Assembly (NCBI RefSeq): GCF_029203285.1
Contig: NZ_CP115669.1
Location: forward strand, 372,001 to 436,000
DNA from: Pseudomonas sp. PSE14
Lineage (GTDB): Bacteria; Pseudomonadota; Gammaproteobacteria; Pseudomonadales; Pseudomonadaceae
DNA: 64,000 nt
Direction: 5' to 3'
Made by a program: the position numbers and the translations under genes. Shown here in pieces: positions 28,205-37,968 of this stretch (its first letter is position 1; every line of letters starts with the position of its first letter). Under the pieces are notes generated by a model that was not told where the DNA came from, did not search any database, and saw only the letters and a list, made by a program, of their open reading frames with translations.

Positions 28205-29038
28205 TCATTGACCCAGTTGTTCGGCCAGCTCGGCGGAGCGATGGTCGGCGGCGCCTACCGCCTTCTCTACCAGCGCTTCGAAACCGTTGGCCTGGAAAGT
28301 CTTGATGGCAGCTTCGGTGGTGCCGTTGGGCGAGGTCACGCGGCGGCGCAGTTCGGCCGGGTCGACATCGCTGGTGGTGGCCATCTGCGCGGCGCCCAGG
28401 GCGGTCTGGCGGGCCAGCTGGCCGGCAACCTCGCGGGACAGGCCGAGCTTCTCGCCGGCGGCGGTCATGGCTTCCATGAGAAGGAAGAAATAGGCCGGGC
28501 CGCTGCCGGAAACGGCGGTGACCGCGTCGATCTGCTTCTCCGTGTCCAGCCACAGGGCAATGCCGACGGCGCTCAGCAGCTTCTGCGCCTGCTCACGCTG
28601 GGCGGCGCTGACGCTGGCGTTGGCGTACAGGCCGCTGGCGCCCAGGCCGACCAGTGCCGGGGTGTTGGGCATGCAGCGGACGATGGCGCGCGGCTGGCCG
28701 TTCACCGGGCCCAGCCAGCGTTCGAGGCTGGCGCAGGGGATACCGGCGGCGATGGAGACGATCAGGGCGTTGCCCGAAAGCGCCGGCGCCAGGGCCTGGC
28801 AGACGTCCTTCATGACCTGTGGCTTGACCGCCAGGACAACCACGTCGGCGCCACTGACTGCGCTGGCATTGTCGGCGACGACTTCGATGCCATGCTCGGC
28901 GGCGATCTTCGCGCGCTGCTCGGCGCCCGGATCACTGGCGCGGATGTGGCTGGCTTCGACGCCCTTGGCGCGCAGGCCGCCGATGAGACTGGCGGCCATG
29001 TTGCCGGCGCCGATGAAGGCAATGCGGGTGCTGCTCAT
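28205..29038 (-). CDS. proC: Pyrroline-5-carboxylate reductase ProC
   Basis: 277 residues. Last step of proline synthesis. NAD(P)-binding GAGNMA at 10-15, and the C-terminal substrate region SGSGPAYFFLLMEAM and RRRVTSPNGTTEAAI. In the yggS-proC-yggT-DUF167 operon. Confidence 0.97.
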   Translation of the reverse strand: MSSTRIAFIGAGNMAASLIGGLRAKGVEASHIRASDPGAEQRAKIAAEHGIEVVADNASAVSGADVVVLAVKPQVMKDVCQALAPALSGNALIVSIAAGIPCASLERWLGPVNGQPRAIVRCMPNTPALVGLGASGLYANASVSAAQREQAQKLLSAVGIALWLDTEKQIDAVTAVSGSGPAYFFLLMEAMTAAGEKLGLSREVAGQLARQTALGAAQMATTSDVDPAELRRRVTSPNGTTEAAIKTFQANGFEALVEKAVGAADHRSAELAEQLGQ

Positions 29039-29055
29039 TAAGTCTCTTCCTTTAT

Positions 29056-29745
29056 TCAGTGCGAAGCGCCGTAGTCGCGGGCGCCGAACAGGGCGGTACC
29101 GATCCGCACCCAGGTGGCGCCTTCGTCGATGGCGGCTTCGAGATCGTGGCTCATGCCCATGGACAGGCTGTCCAGGCCGAGGTTCAGGGCGTGCATCGCC
29201 TTGCGCAGGCGGGCGAATGCAGCGTGCTGTGCGGCAACATCTTCAGTCGGTTCGGGAATCGCCATCAGGCCGCGCAGCTTGAGGTTGGGCAACTGTGCCA
29301 CCGCCTGGGCGAGGGCGGGCAGTTCCTCGGGAGAGCAGCCGGACTTGCTGTCCTCGCCGCTGACGTTCACCTGCAGCAGCACGTTCAGCGGCGGCAGGTG
29401 CGCCGGACGCTGTTCGGACAGGCGCTGGGCGATCTTCAGGCGGTCCACCGAGTGCACCCACTGGAAGTGCTCGGCGATCGGCCGGGTCTTGTTGGACTGG
29501 ATCGGGCCGATGAAATGCCAGGTCAGCGCAAGGTCGGCCAGCTCTGTCTGCTTGGCCAGCGCTTCCTGCAGGTAGTTCTCGCCGAAATCGGCCAATCCGC
29601 AGGCGAATGCCTCGCGGATATCGGCGGCGGGTTTGGTCTTGCTGACCGCCAGCAGGCGCACCGTATCCGGGGCACGCCCACAAGCTTGCGCCGCCTCACG
29701 GATGCGTGCGCGAACCTTTGCAATATTCTCTGCTATCGTGGACAT
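29056..29745 (-). CDS. yggS: PLP-binding homeostasis protein YggS
   Basis: 229 residues from the ATG at 29745; upstream open frame runs into the pilT leader and is not conserved. The PLP lysine is Lys36 in AVSKTKP. C-terminal SMGMSHDLEAAIDEGATW is the phosphate-binding signature. Keeps pyridoxal phosphate balance and affects amino acid pools. Divergent from pilT (73-nt gap). Confidence 0.95.
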   Translation of the reverse strand: MSTIAENIAKVRARIREAAQACGRAPDTVRLLAVSKTKPAADIREAFACGLADFGENYLQEALAKQTELADLALTWHFIGPIQSNKTRPIAEHFQWVHSVDRLKIAQRLSEQRPAHLPPLNVLLQVNVSGEDSKSGCSPEELPALAQAVAQLPNLKLRGLMAIPEPTEDVAAQHAAFARLRKAMHALNLGLDSLSMGMSHDLEAAIDEGATWVRIGTALFGARDYGASH

Positions 29746-29818
29746 TACCGTCGCTTTTCCGCCCGGCTGCTGCGAGTTCTGCGGCATTCTACCTGCTTGC
29801 TCTTGATTGGGGAGTCCC

Positions 29819-30853
29819 ATGGATATTACCGAGTTGCTCGCCTTCAGCGCCAAGCAGGGCGCTTCGGACCTGCACCTCTCGGCCGGTCTGCCGCCGATGA
29901 TCCGCGTCGATGGCGATGTTCGTCGGATCAACCTGCCGCCCCTGGAGCACAAGCAGGTCCATGCGCTGATCTACGACATCATGAACGACAAGCAGCGCAA
30001 GGATTACGAAGAATTCCTGGAGACCGACTTCTCCTTCGAAGTCCCCGGGGTCGCTCGTTTCCGGGTCAACGCCTTCAACCAGAACCGTGGCGCCGGCGCC
30101 GTGTTCCGTACCATTCCCTCCAAGGTACTCACGATGGAGGACCTGGGCATGGGAGAAGTGTTCAAACGTGTTTCCGACGTGCCGCGCGGCCTGGTGCTGG
30201 TGACCGGCCCGACCGGTTCGGGCAAGTCCACGTCGCTGGCGGCGATGCTCGACTACCTGAACAACACCAAGTACAGCCACATCCTCACCGTCGAAGACCC
30301 GATCGAATTCGTCCACGAGTCGAAGAAGTGCCTGGTCAACCAGCGCGAGGTACACCGCGACACCCTCGGCTTCAACGAGGCGCTGCGCTCGGCCCTGCGT
30401 GAGGACCCGGACATCATCCTGGTGGGCGAGATGCGCGACCTGGAGACCATCCGCCTGGCGCTGACCGCTGCGGAAACCGGTCACCTGGTGTTCGGCACCT
30501 TGCACACCACCTCCGCGGCCAAGACCATCGACCGTATCGTCGACGTATTCCCCGCCGAGGAGAAGTCCATGGTCCGTTCCATGCTCTCCGAATCCCTGCA
30601 GGCGGTGATTTCCCAGACCCTGCTGAAGAAGATCGGCGGTGGCCGTGTCGCGGCTCACGAGATCATGATCGGCACCCCGGCGATCCGTAACCTGATCCGC
30701 GAGGACAAGGTCGCGCAGATGTATTCGGCGATCCAGACCGGCGGTGCGATCGGCATGCAGACCCTGGACATGTGCTTGAAGGGCCTGGTCGCCAAGGGTC
30801 TGGTGACCCGCGAGGCGGCCAAGGAGAAGGCCAAGATTCCGGAAAACTTCTAA
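29819..30853 (+). CDS. pilT: Type IV pilus retraction ATPase PilT
   Basis: 344 residues from the ATG at 29819, the P. aeruginosa length; an upstream in-frame TTG is not needed. Walker A GPTGSGKS at 130-137, Asp box TVEDPIEF, Walker B LVGEMRDLET, His box GTLHT, and the AIRNLIRE motif. Depolymerises PilA pili to power twitching. Followed by pilU after 106 nt. Confidence 0.98.
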   Translation: MDITELLAFSAKQGASDLHLSAGLPPMIRVDGDVRRINLPPLEHKQVHALIYDIMNDKQRKDYEEFLETDFSFEVPGVARFRVNAFNQNRGAGAVFRTIPSKVLTMEDLGMGEVFKRVSDVPRGLVLVTGPTGSGKSTSLAAMLDYLNNTKYSHILTVEDPIEFVHESKKCLVNQREVHRDTLGFNEALRSALREDPDIILVGEMRDLETIRLALTAAETGHLVFGTLHTTSAAKTIDRIVDVFPAEEKSMVRSMLSESLQAVISQTLLKKIGGGRVAAHEIMIGTPAIRNLIREDKVAQMYSAIQTGGAIGMQTLDMCLKGLVAKGLVTREAAKEKAKIPENF

Positions 30854-30959
30854 CCCCACCGGGCCGCTCCCCGGCCCGGCGCACGGAGCGCGCCACACGC
30901 ACTCGCTCCGTGATTCGACAGCCTTGTCGCAGTCAGCGTGAACCTTCGCGAGAACGATC

Positions 30960-32105
30960 ATGGAATTCGAGAAGCTGTTGCGCCTCATGGTGGAAAAGGG
31001 TGCCTCCGACCTCTTCATCACGGCGGGCGTGCCGCCTTCGATGAAGGTCAACGGCAAGGTGCTGCCGGTGACCAAGACCGCGCTGTCGCCGGAGCAGACC
31101 CGCGAGACCGTGCTCTCGGTGATGAACGAGCAGCAGCGCCGCGAGTTCGCCGAGAACCATGAGTGCAACTTCGCCATCAGCGCCCGCGGCGTTGGCCGTT
31201 TCCGCGTCAGCGCCTTTTATCAGCGCAACCTGGTGGGCATGGTGCTGCGCCGCATCGAGACCAACATCCCGACCTTCGAGGATCTGAAGCTTCCCGAAGT
31301 CCTCAAGAAGCTGGCGATGACCAAGCGCGGCCTGGTGATCTTCGTCGGCGCCACCGGTACCGGTAAGTCCACCTCGCTGGCGGCGATGATTGGCTACCGC
31401 AACAAGAACTCCACCGGCCACATTATCTCCATCGAAGACCCGATCGAATTCATCCACCAGCACCAGGGCTGCATCGTCACCCAGCGCGAGGTGGGGCTGG
31501 ATACCGATTCCTTCGAAGTGGCCCTGAAGAACACCCTGCGCCAGGCGCCGGATGTGATCATGATCGGCGAGGTGCGCTCGCGCGAGACCATGGACCACGC
31601 GGTGGCCTTCGCCGAAACCGGCCACCTGTGCCTGGCGACCCTGCACGCCAACAACGCCAACCAGGCGCTGGAGCGGATCATCCACTTCTTCCCGGCCGAC
31701 CGGCATGACCAGGTGTGGATGGACCTGTCGCTGAACCTCAAGGCCATCGTCGCCCAGCAACTGGTACCGACCCCGGACGGCAAGGGCCGCCGCGCGGTGA
31801 TCGAGGTGCTGCTGAACACCCCGCTGGCCGCCGACCTGATCCGCAAGGGCGAAGTGCACGAGCTCAAGCCGCTGATGAAGCGCTCCACCGAGCAGGGCAT
31901 GCAGACCTTCGACCAGGCGCTGTACCAGCTCTACAGCCAGGGCGAGATCACCTACGAAGACGCGCTGGCCTACGCCGACTCGGCCAACGACCTGCGCCTG
32001 ATGATCAAGCTGGGCTCGGAAACCGACGCCGACCATCTCTCCACCATGACCCAGGGGCTGACCCTGGAAATGAGCGACGACGACCCCAGCCGCCGTTTCC
32101 GCTGA
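30960..32105 (+). CDS. pilU: PilT-like accessory retraction ATPase PilU
   Basis: 381 residues. Hexameric ATPase that works with PilT in force-demanding retraction. Walker A GATGTGKS at 130-137, SIEDPIEF, MIGEVRSRET, TLHANNANQ. A C-terminal tail longer than that of PilT (SDDDPSRRFR) ends it. A terminator follows at 32135. Confidence 0.97.
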   Translation: MEFEKLLRLMVEKGASDLFITAGVPPSMKVNGKVLPVTKTALSPEQTRETVLSVMNEQQRREFAENHECNFAISARGVGRFRVSAFYQRNLVGMVLRRIETNIPTFEDLKLPEVLKKLAMTKRGLVIFVGATGTGKSTSLAAMIGYRNKNSTGHIISIEDPIEFIHQHQGCIVTQREVGLDTDSFEVALKNTLRQAPDVIMIGEVRSRETMDHAVAFAETGHLCLATLHANNANQALERIIHFFPADRHDQVWMDLSLNLKAIVAQQLVPTPDGKGRRAVIEVLLNTPLAADLIRKGEVHELKPLMKRSTEQGMQTFDQALYQLYSQGEITYEDALAYADSANDLRLMIKLGSETDADHLSTMTQGLTLEMSDDDPSRRFR

Positions 32106-32134
32106 GCCTGCTTTCCGAGCAGATGGCACCCGAG

Positions 32135-32157
32135 AAGCCCGCCTAGCGCGGGCTTTT
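32135..32157 (+). terminator. Intrinsic terminator of pilTU
   Basis: An 8-bp stem AAGCCCGC/GCGGGCTT with a 5-nt loop and a short T-run. Confidence 0.85.
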
Positions 32158-32197
32158 CGTTTATCCTGAGCGTACCGCAACGACACGGGAGAAAGGC

Positions 32198-32602
32198 ATG
32201 TCCGCCAACCCTGATACCCACAGCAAGGTCATCGGCTACCTGCTGTGGATCTTCGGCTTCACCGGTTCGCACCGCTTCTACTATGGTCGGCCGATCACCG
32301 GCACCCTCTGGTTCTTCACCCTCGGCCTGTTCTTCATCGGCTGGATCATCGACCTGTTCCTCATCCCCTCCATGGATGACGCGGCAGACCGGCGCTATCG
32401 GTCTGGCGGCGTAGACTACAACGTCGCCTGGATCCTGCTGACCTTCCTCGGCGTGTTCGGCGTGCACCGCATGTACATGGGCAAGTGGCTCACCGGCATC
32501 CTCTACCTGTTCACCGGCGGGCTGTTCTTCATCGGCGTGCTCTACGACTTCTGGACGCTGAACAGCCAGATTTCCGAGCGCAACGGGCCGCAGCGGATCT
32601 GA
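32198..32602 (+). CDS. TM2-domain membrane protein
   Basis: 134 residues carrying two TM2 units. Each has the signature G-x-x-G-x-HR-x-Y-x-G (FGFTGSHRFYYG and LGVFGVHRMYMG) between hydrophobic helices. Good ribosome-binding site GGGAGAAAGGC. Function of bacterial TM2 proteins is unknown. Lies between the pilU terminator and a REP pair. Confidence 0.88.
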   Translation: MSANPDTHSKVIGYLLWIFGFTGSHRFYYGRPITGTLWFFTLGLFFIGWIIDLFLIPSMDDAADRRYRSGGVDYNVAWILLTFLGVFGVHRMYMGKWLTGILYLFTGGLFFIGVLYDFWTLNSQISERNGPQRI

Positions 32603-32625
32603 CGCCTGCGCGGACCCCCTCCCTT

Positions 32626-32703
32626 GTAGGAGCGAGCTTGCTCGCGAACCGCTTCAAGGCCAGCGCTGCCGGGCAGCACGTTCGCGAGCAAGCTCGCTCC
32701 TAC
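32626..32703. repeat. REP-type inverted repeat pair
   Basis: Two 23-nt arms, GTAGGAGCGAGCTTGCTCGC plus GAA at 32626-32648 and its exact reverse complement at 32681-32703, with a 32-nt spacer. Would fold as a long hairpin. Located between two same-strand genes. Confidence 0.92.
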
Positions 32704-32827
32704 GAAAAACAACTCCGCCGTCTTTCGTCGCACCGCCTGGCGCGAGCACCGCCGCCCGCCTAAGGTCAGGAGGACAGTAGCAGGCGCCGCCGGGCGATCC
32801 CCATGGCGCCCAGAAGGAGTGGCTGCC

Positions 32828-34201
32828 ATGAGCAACGAATCCCGCCCCGCCGTACTCGACCTGATCGGCAATACCCCCATGGTCCGCGTCAAGCGCTTCG
32901 ATACCGGACCCTGTACCCTGTTCCTCAAGCTCGAATCGCAGAACCCTGGCGGCTCCATCAAGGACCGCATCGGTGTCGCCATGATCGAAACCGCCGAGCG
33001 CGAGGGCCGGCTCAAGCCCGGTGGCGTGATCGTCGAAGCCACCGCTGGCAACACCGGCCTGGGCCTGGCATTGGTGGGCCGGGCCAAGGGCTACCGGGTG
33101 GTGCTGGTGGTGCCGGACAAGATGTCCACCGAGAAGGTCCTGCACCTGCGCGCCATGGGCGCCGAGGTGCACATCACCCGCTCCGACGTCGGCAAGGGCC
33201 ATCCCGAGTACTACCAGGACGTTGCCGCGCGGCTGGCGAAGGAACTGCCCGATGCCTTCTTCGCCGACCAGTTCAACAACCCCGCCAACCCGCTGGCCCA
33301 CGAAACCGGCACCGGCCCGGAGATCTGGGCGCAGACCGGCCATGATCTGGACGCGGTGGTGGTCGGCGTCGGCTCCGCCGGCACCCTGACCGGGCTGACC
33401 CGCTTCTTCCAGAAGGTCCAGCCGAAGCTGGAAATGGTCCTGGCCGACCCGGTGGGTTCGATCATGGCCGAGTACTCGCGCTCCGGTCAGTTGGGCACAC
33501 CCGGTTCCTGGGCGGTGGAGGGTATCGGCGAGGACTTCGTGCCGTCGATTGCCGACCTCTCCAGCGTCCGACACGCCTACTCCATCAGCGACGAGGAGAG
33601 CTTCCGCACCGCGCGGGAGCTGCTGCGCAATGAAGGCATCGCCGCCGGTTCGTCCACCGGCACCCTGCTGGCCGCCGCGCTGCGCTTCTGCCGCGAACAG
33701 ACCGAGCCCAAGCGGGTGGTCAGCCTGGTCTGCGACACCGGCACCCGCTACCTCTCGAAGATCTACAACGACCAATGGATGACCGACCAGGGGCTGCTGC
33801 AGCGCAAGCGTTACGGCGACCTGCGCGACATCGTCGCGCGGCGTTTCGAAGAGGGCCGGGTGGTCAGCGTCGGCCCCGGCGACACCCTGCTTACCGCCTT
33901 CCAGCGCATGCGCCTGGCGGACATCTCCCAGCTCCCGGTACTCGACGGCCAGCGCCTGGTCGGGGTTATCGACGAGTCCGATATCCTGCTGGGCGTGCAT
34001 GACGACCCCGAACATTTTCGCAGCGACGTCGCCAGCGCCATGAGCACGGCCCCGGAAACCCTTGCGCCGGGCGCCAGTCTCAAGGAGCTCGAAGCCGTGC
34101 TGGCGCGCGGACTGGTCGCCATCATCGCCGACGCCTCGGGCTTCCATGGCCTGATCACACGATTCGATTTGCTCAACCATTTGCGGAGGACCCTCGCATG
34201 A
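32828..34201 (+). CDS. Cystathionine beta-synthase
   Basis: 457 residues from the ATG at 32828 with AAGGAG 8 nt before. Condenses homocysteine and serine. The PLP lysine is Lys45 in NPGGSIKDRIG, and the cofactor loop is TAGNTG. Two CBS domains lie at the C-terminus (about 335-455), as in the mammalian enzyme, where they regulate activity. No heme-binding N-terminus. Overlaps the next gene by 4 nt, forming the reverse transsulfuration pair. Confidence 0.93.
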   Translation: MSNESRPAVLDLIGNTPMVRVKRFDTGPCTLFLKLESQNPGGSIKDRIGVAMIETAEREGRLKPGGVIVEATAGNTGLGLALVGRAKGYRVVLVVPDKMSTEKVLHLRAMGAEVHITRSDVGKGHPEYYQDVAARLAKELPDAFFADQFNNPANPLAHETGTGPEIWAQTGHDLDAVVVGVGSAGTLTGLTRFFQKVQPKLEMVLADPVGSIMAEYSRSGQLGTPGSWAVEGIGEDFVPSIADLSSVRHAYSISDEESFRTARELLRNEGIAAGSSTGTLLAAALRFCREQTEPKRVVSLVCDTGTRYLSKIYNDQWMTDQGLLQRKRYGDLRDIVARRFEEGRVVSVGPGDTLLTAFQRMRLADISQLPVLDGQRLVGVIDESDILLGVHDDPEHFRSDVASAMSTAPETLAPGASLKELEAVLARGLVAIIADASGFHGLITRFDLLNHLRRTLA

Positions 34202-35367
34202 GCCAGCACGACGACCGCCTCGGTTTCGCCACCCGCGTGATCCACGCCGGGCAGGCGCCGGACCCGTCCACCGGGGCGATCATGCCGCCGATCTACGCCA
34301 ACTCCACCTACCGCCAGGACAGCCCCGGCGTGCACAAGGGCCTGGACTACGGCCGTTCGCACAACCCCACGCGCTGGGCGCTGGAGCGCTGCGTGGCGGA
34401 CCTGGAAGGCGGCAGCAAGGCATTCGCCTTCGCCTCGGGGCTGGCGGCCATCTCGGCGGTACTGGAGCTGCTCGACGCCGGCTCGCACGTGGTTTCCGGC
34501 AACGACCTCTACGGCGGCACCTTCCGCCTGTTCGAGCGGGTGCGCCGGCGCAGCGCCGGGCATGATTTCCACTTCGCCGACCTGGCCCAGCCCAGCGCGC
34601 TGGAAGCGGCGCTCACCGACAAGACCCGCATGGTCTGGGTGGAAACCCCGAGCAACCCGCTGCTGCGCCTGACCGATCTGGCCGCCATTGCCCGCACCTG
34701 CCGCGAGCGCGGCATCCTCTGCGTGGCCGACAACACCTTCGCCAGTCCTTACGTGCAGCGCCCGCTGGACCTGGGCTTCGACATCGTCGTGCACTCCACC
34801 ACCAAGTACCTCAACGGCCACTCCGACGTGATCGGCGGCATCGCCATCGTCGGCGACAACCCCGACCTCGCCGAGCGCCTGGGTTTCCTGCAGAACTCGG
34901 TGGGCGCCATCGCCGGCCCGTTCGACGCCTTCCTCACCCTGCGCGGGGTGAAGACCCTGGCTCTGCGCATGGAACGGCACTGCGCCAACGCGCTGGAACT
35001 GGCGAAGTGGCTGGAGCAGCAGCCGCAGGTGAAGCGGGTCTACTATCCGGGCCTGCCGTCGCATCCGCAGCACGAGCTGGCGCGCAAGCAGATGAAAGGC
35101 TTCGGCGGGATGATCTCACTGGACCTGAATACCGACCTGGCGGGTTCGAAGCGTTTCCTGGAGAACGTCCAGCTGTTCGCCCTGGCGGAAAGCCTGGGCG
35201 GGGTGGAAAGCCTGATCGAGCACCCGGCGATCATGACTCACGCCAGCATCCCGGCGGAGAACCGCGCGGAGTTGGGGATTGGTGACTCGCTGATCCGACT
35301 GTCGGTGGGCGTGGAGGACGTGGAGGACCTGCGCGCCGACCTGGCCAAGGCGCTGGCGATGATCTGA
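34198..35367 (+). CDS. Cystathionine gamma-lyase (Cys/Met metabolism PLP enzyme)
   Basis: 389 residues. The PLP lysine is Lys203 in VHSTTKYLNGH; SSGLAA-type loop is FASGLAAISAVLEL. Sequence alone does not separate gamma-lyase from gamma-synthase, but the overlap with cystathionine beta-synthase makes the lyase, producing cysteine from methionine sulfur, the better call. Recalled in P. aeruginosa as PA0400. Followed by REP elements. Confidence 0.9.
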   Translation: MSQHDDRLGFATRVIHAGQAPDPSTGAIMPPIYANSTYRQDSPGVHKGLDYGRSHNPTRWALERCVADLEGGSKAFAFASGLAAISAVLELLDAGSHVVSGNDLYGGTFRLFERVRRRSAGHDFHFADLAQPSALEAALTDKTRMVWVETPSNPLLRLTDLAAIARTCRERGILCVADNTFASPYVQRPLDLGFDIVVHSTTKYLNGHSDVIGGIAIVGDNPDLAERLGFLQNSVGAIAGPFDAFLTLRGVKTLALRMERHCANALELAKWLEQQPQVKRVYYPGLPSHPQHELARKQMKGFGGMISLDLNTDLAGSKRFLENVQLFALAESLGGVESLIEHPAIMTHASIPAENRAELGIGDSLIRLSVGVEDVEDLRADLAKALAMI

Positions 35368-35390
35368 AACCCCGCATCGGACCGCTTTTC

Positions 35391-35461
35391 GTAGGAGCGA
35401 GCTTGCTCGCGAACATCCCGAGCGCCAAGGTTGGGCGGTTCGCGAGCAAGCTCGCCCCTAC
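35391..35461. repeat. REP-type inverted repeat pair
   Basis: Arms at 35391-35413 and 35439-35461, 23 nt each, separated by 25 nt. One mismatch (CCCC for CTCC) in the right arm. Same family as the other REP pairs in this window. Confidence 0.92.
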
Positions 35462-35491
35462 AAGGGGCGAAGCCGCGCACGCCTGCTCCTT

Positions 35492-35573
35492 CGTAGGATG
35501 GCGTGGAGCGAAGCGATACCCAACATTCGTGGCACCGACAGCATGGGTATCGCTCCGCTCCACCCATCCTACG
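35492..35573. repeat. Second palindromic repeat family
   Basis: Long inverted repeat: left arm from 35492 (CGTAGGATGGCGTGGAGCGA...) to about 35522, right arm 35544-35573 ending CCACCCATCCTACG. Arms are about 30 nt, near-perfect, with a 21-nt spacer. Different in sequence from the REP pairs; similar GTAGGATGGGTGGAGC units are common between Pseudomonas genes. Confidence 0.85.
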
Positions 35574-35598
35574 TCGAGGCTCCTGCTTGACGATCGCC

Positions 35599-35640
35599 GC
35601 CCATGAAAAAGCCCGCCGATTGGCGGGCTTTTTCATGGGC
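35599..35640. terminator. Bidirectional intrinsic terminator
   Basis: A 19-bp perfect stem (GCCCATGAAAAAGCCCGCC and its complement) with a 4-nt loop. The A-run and T-run sit on either side of the GC core, so it can stop transcription from the CGL side and from the minus-strand pyrimidine genes. Confidence 0.92.
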
Positions 35641-35650
35641 GGGTAGGGCG

Positions 35651-36922
35651 TTACACCGCGTGGACGATATGCCCGTCCACCAGGGTGCAGCGCACCACGC
35701 CCGGCAGGCAGTGGCCGAGGAATGGGCAGTTCTGGCCACGGGAGTGCCAGGTCTCTCCCGCCAGGGTCTGGCCGTCGGCCTCGAACAGCACCACGTCCGC
35801 CGCCGAGCCCACCGCCAGTTTGCCGGCCGGCAGGCGCAGGGCCGCCGCAGGGCCGCTGGACAGGCGTGCCAGCAGGGTCGGCAGGTCGAGCAGGCCGTCC
35901 TGCACCAGGGTCATGGCCAGCGGCAGCAGCAGTTCGACGCTGCTGATGCCCGGGTCGGTCGCTGCGAACGGGGCGTTCTTCGCGTCCGGCTCGTGGGGCT
36001 GGTGGTGGCTGGCGATGGCCTGGATCACGCCGCTCTTCACCGCTTCGCGCAGCGCATCACGGTCCTTGCGCGAGCGCAGCGGCGGCTGTACGTGGTACAG
36101 GCTGGAGAAGTCCGCCAGCGCTTCGTCGGTGAGGATCAGTTGGTACAGCGCCACGTCGGCGGTCACCGGCAGGCCACGTGCCTGGGCCTGGGCGATCATC
36201 TCGACACCACGGGCGCTGGTCAGTTGGCTGAAGTGCGCGCGCACGCCGGACTGTTCCACCAGCAGCAGGTTGCGGGCCAGGGCCACGGTCTCGGCGGTTT
36301 CCGGAATGCCGGCCAGGCCGCGGAAGCTGGCGGTCGGGCCTTCGTGGGCGAGGCCGCCTTCGGCCAGGTCATGGTCCTGGGAGGTGAAGATCACGGTGAG
36401 GTCGAAGGTCGCCGCGTACTCCAGCGAGCGCAGCAGCACGCGGTTGCTCGCCATCGGCGCCAGGCCGTTGGTGAAGGCCACGCAGCCGGCGTCGCGCAGG
36501 GCGACCAGTTCGGACAGCTGCTCGCCGCCCAGGCCCTTGGTCAGGGCGCCGATGGGGAAGACCTTGGCGTTGCCGGCCTCGCGGGCGCGGTCGAGGATCA
36601 GCTCGGCCACTGCCGAAGTATCCAGCACCGGCTTGGTGTGCGGCGGGAAGCACAGGCTGGTCACGCCACCGGCGGCGGCGGCGCGGGTTTCGCTTTCGAT
36701 GTTGCCCTTGCGGCTGTAGCCCGGCTCGCGCAGGGCCACGCTCAGGTCCACCAGGCCGGGCGCGGCAATCAGGCCGGCGGCGTCGATTTCCTGGGCGGCG
36801 TGGAAGCCTTCGGGGGCTTCGCCGATGGCGATGATCTTGCCGGCTTCGATGTGCAGGTCGCAGACCTTGTCCAGGCCGCTGGCGGGGTCGATCAGGTGGG
36901 CGCCACGGATGCTGACGGTCAT
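35651..36922 (-). CDS. pyrC': Noncatalytic dihydroorotase-like subunit of aspartate transcarbamoylase
   Basis: 423 residues. Dihydroorotase fold, but the metal-binding HxH after PGLVDL is replaced by Ser61-Val62-Ala63, so catalysis is not expected. In Pseudomonas such a protein assembles with PyrB into a large class A aspartate transcarbamoylase and is needed for its activity. Starts inside the pyrB stop (4-nt overlap), consistent with stoichiometric production. A catalytic PyrC must be encoded elsewhere. Confidence 0.95.
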   Translation of the reverse strand: MTVSIRGAHLIDPASGLDKVCDLHIEAGKIIAIGEAPEGFHAAQEIDAAGLIAAPGLVDLSVALREPGYSRKGNIESETRAAAAGGVTSLCFPPHTKPVLDTSAVAELILDRAREAGNAKVFPIGALTKGLGGEQLSELVALRDAGCVAFTNGLAPMASNRVLLRSLEYAATFDLTVIFTSQDHDLAEGGLAHEGPTASFRGLAGIPETAETVALARNLLLVEQSGVRAHFSQLTSARGVEMIAQAQARGLPVTADVALYQLILTDEALADFSSLYHVQPPLRSRKDRDALREAVKSGVIQAIASHHQPHEPDAKNAPFAATDPGISSVELLLPLAMTLVQDGLLDLPTLLARLSSGPAAALRLPAGKLAVGSAADVVLFEADGQTLAGETWHSRGQNCPFLGHCLPGVVRCTLVDGHIVHAV

Positions 36923-37923
36923 TGCGCGTCCTCCTGTTCCAGCTGTCGTTGGGCGTTCTGGCCGCTCATGGCCATGGACAGCACGGCCATGCGGATGGCG
37001 ATGCCGTAGGTGACCTGGTTGAGGATCACCGACTGTTCGCCGTCGGCCACGGCGGAGTCGATCTCCACGCCGCGGTTGATCGGGCCGGGGTGCATGACGA
37101 TGGCGTCGGGCTTGGCCAGCTTCAGGCGCTTGCCGGTCAGGCCGTAGAGCTTGAAGAACTCGCCTTCGCTGGGCAGCAGGCCGCCAGCCATGCGCTCGCG
37201 CTGCAGGCGCAGCATGATCACCACGTCGACGTCCTTCAGGCCTTCATTGGCGTCGGTGTACACCTTCACGCCGTACTGCTCTTCCAGGCCGACCGGCAGC
37301 AGGGTGCGCGGGGCGACGACGCGGATGTCCGGGCAACCCAGGGTTTTCAGCGCGATCATGTCGGAGCGCGCCACACGCGAGTGCAGGATGTCGCCGACGA
37401 TGGCCACCGAGAGGTTCTCGAAACTGCCCTTGTGGCGACGGATGGTGAGCATGTCGAGCATGCCCTGGGTCGGGTGGCCGTGGCGGCCGTCGCCGCCGTT
37501 GATCACGGCGACGTTGGGGCTGACGTGCTCGGCGATGAAGTGCGCCGCGCCCGAGTCGCTGTGGCGCACGACGAACATGTCGGCGGCCATGGCTTCGAGG
37601 TTGCGCAGGGTGTCGGTGAGCGTCTCGCCCTTGCTGGTCGAGGAGGTCGACACGTTCAGCGAGATGACGTCGGCGGACAGGCGCTGGGCAGCCAGTTCGA
37701 AGGTAGTGCGGGTGCGCGTGGAGTTCTCGAAGAACACGTTGCACACCGTCTTGCCGCGCAGCAGCGGGACTTTCTTCACCGCGCGGGCACCGACTTCGAG
37801 GAAGGAGTCGGCGGTATCGAGGATTTCAGTCAGCAGTTCGCGGGACAACCCGTCGAGCGAGAGGAAGTGGCGCAGCTGGCCCAGGTCGTTGAGCTGCAGC
37901 GGGCGCTTGGCGTCGGTCGGCAT
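36919..37923 (-). CDS. pyrB: Aspartate carbamoyltransferase catalytic subunit PyrB
   Basis: 334 residues. First committed step of pyrimidine synthesis. Carbamoyl phosphate motif STRTRT at 68-73, [12 protein letters not shown] and the [10 protein letters not shown]-terminal signature. The N-terminus is longer than in E. coli, as is known for Pseudomonas class A enzymes where it holds effector binding. Overlaps the noncatalytic DHOase gene. Confidence 0.97.
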   Translation of the reverse strand: MPTDAKRPLQLNDLGQLRHFLSLDGLSRELLTEILDTADSFLEVGARAVKKVPLLRGKTVCNVFFENSTRTRTTFELAAQRLSADVISLNVSTSSTSKGETLTDTLRNLEAMAADMFVVRHSDSGAAHFIAEHVSPNVAVINGGDGRHGHPTQGMLDMLTIRRHKGSFENLSVAIVGDILHSRVARSDMIALKTLGCPDIRVVAPRTLLPVGLEEQYGVKVYTDANEGLKDVDVVIMLRLQRERMAGGLLPSEGEFFKLYGLTGKRLKLAKPDAIVMHPGPINRGVEIDSAVADGEQSVILNQVTYGIAIRMAVLSMAMSGQNAQRQLEQEDAQ

Positions 37924-37968
37924 GTGGCAGGCCCTGAAAGTAGGTGGTGGATGTCCGGGCGCGCGAAG

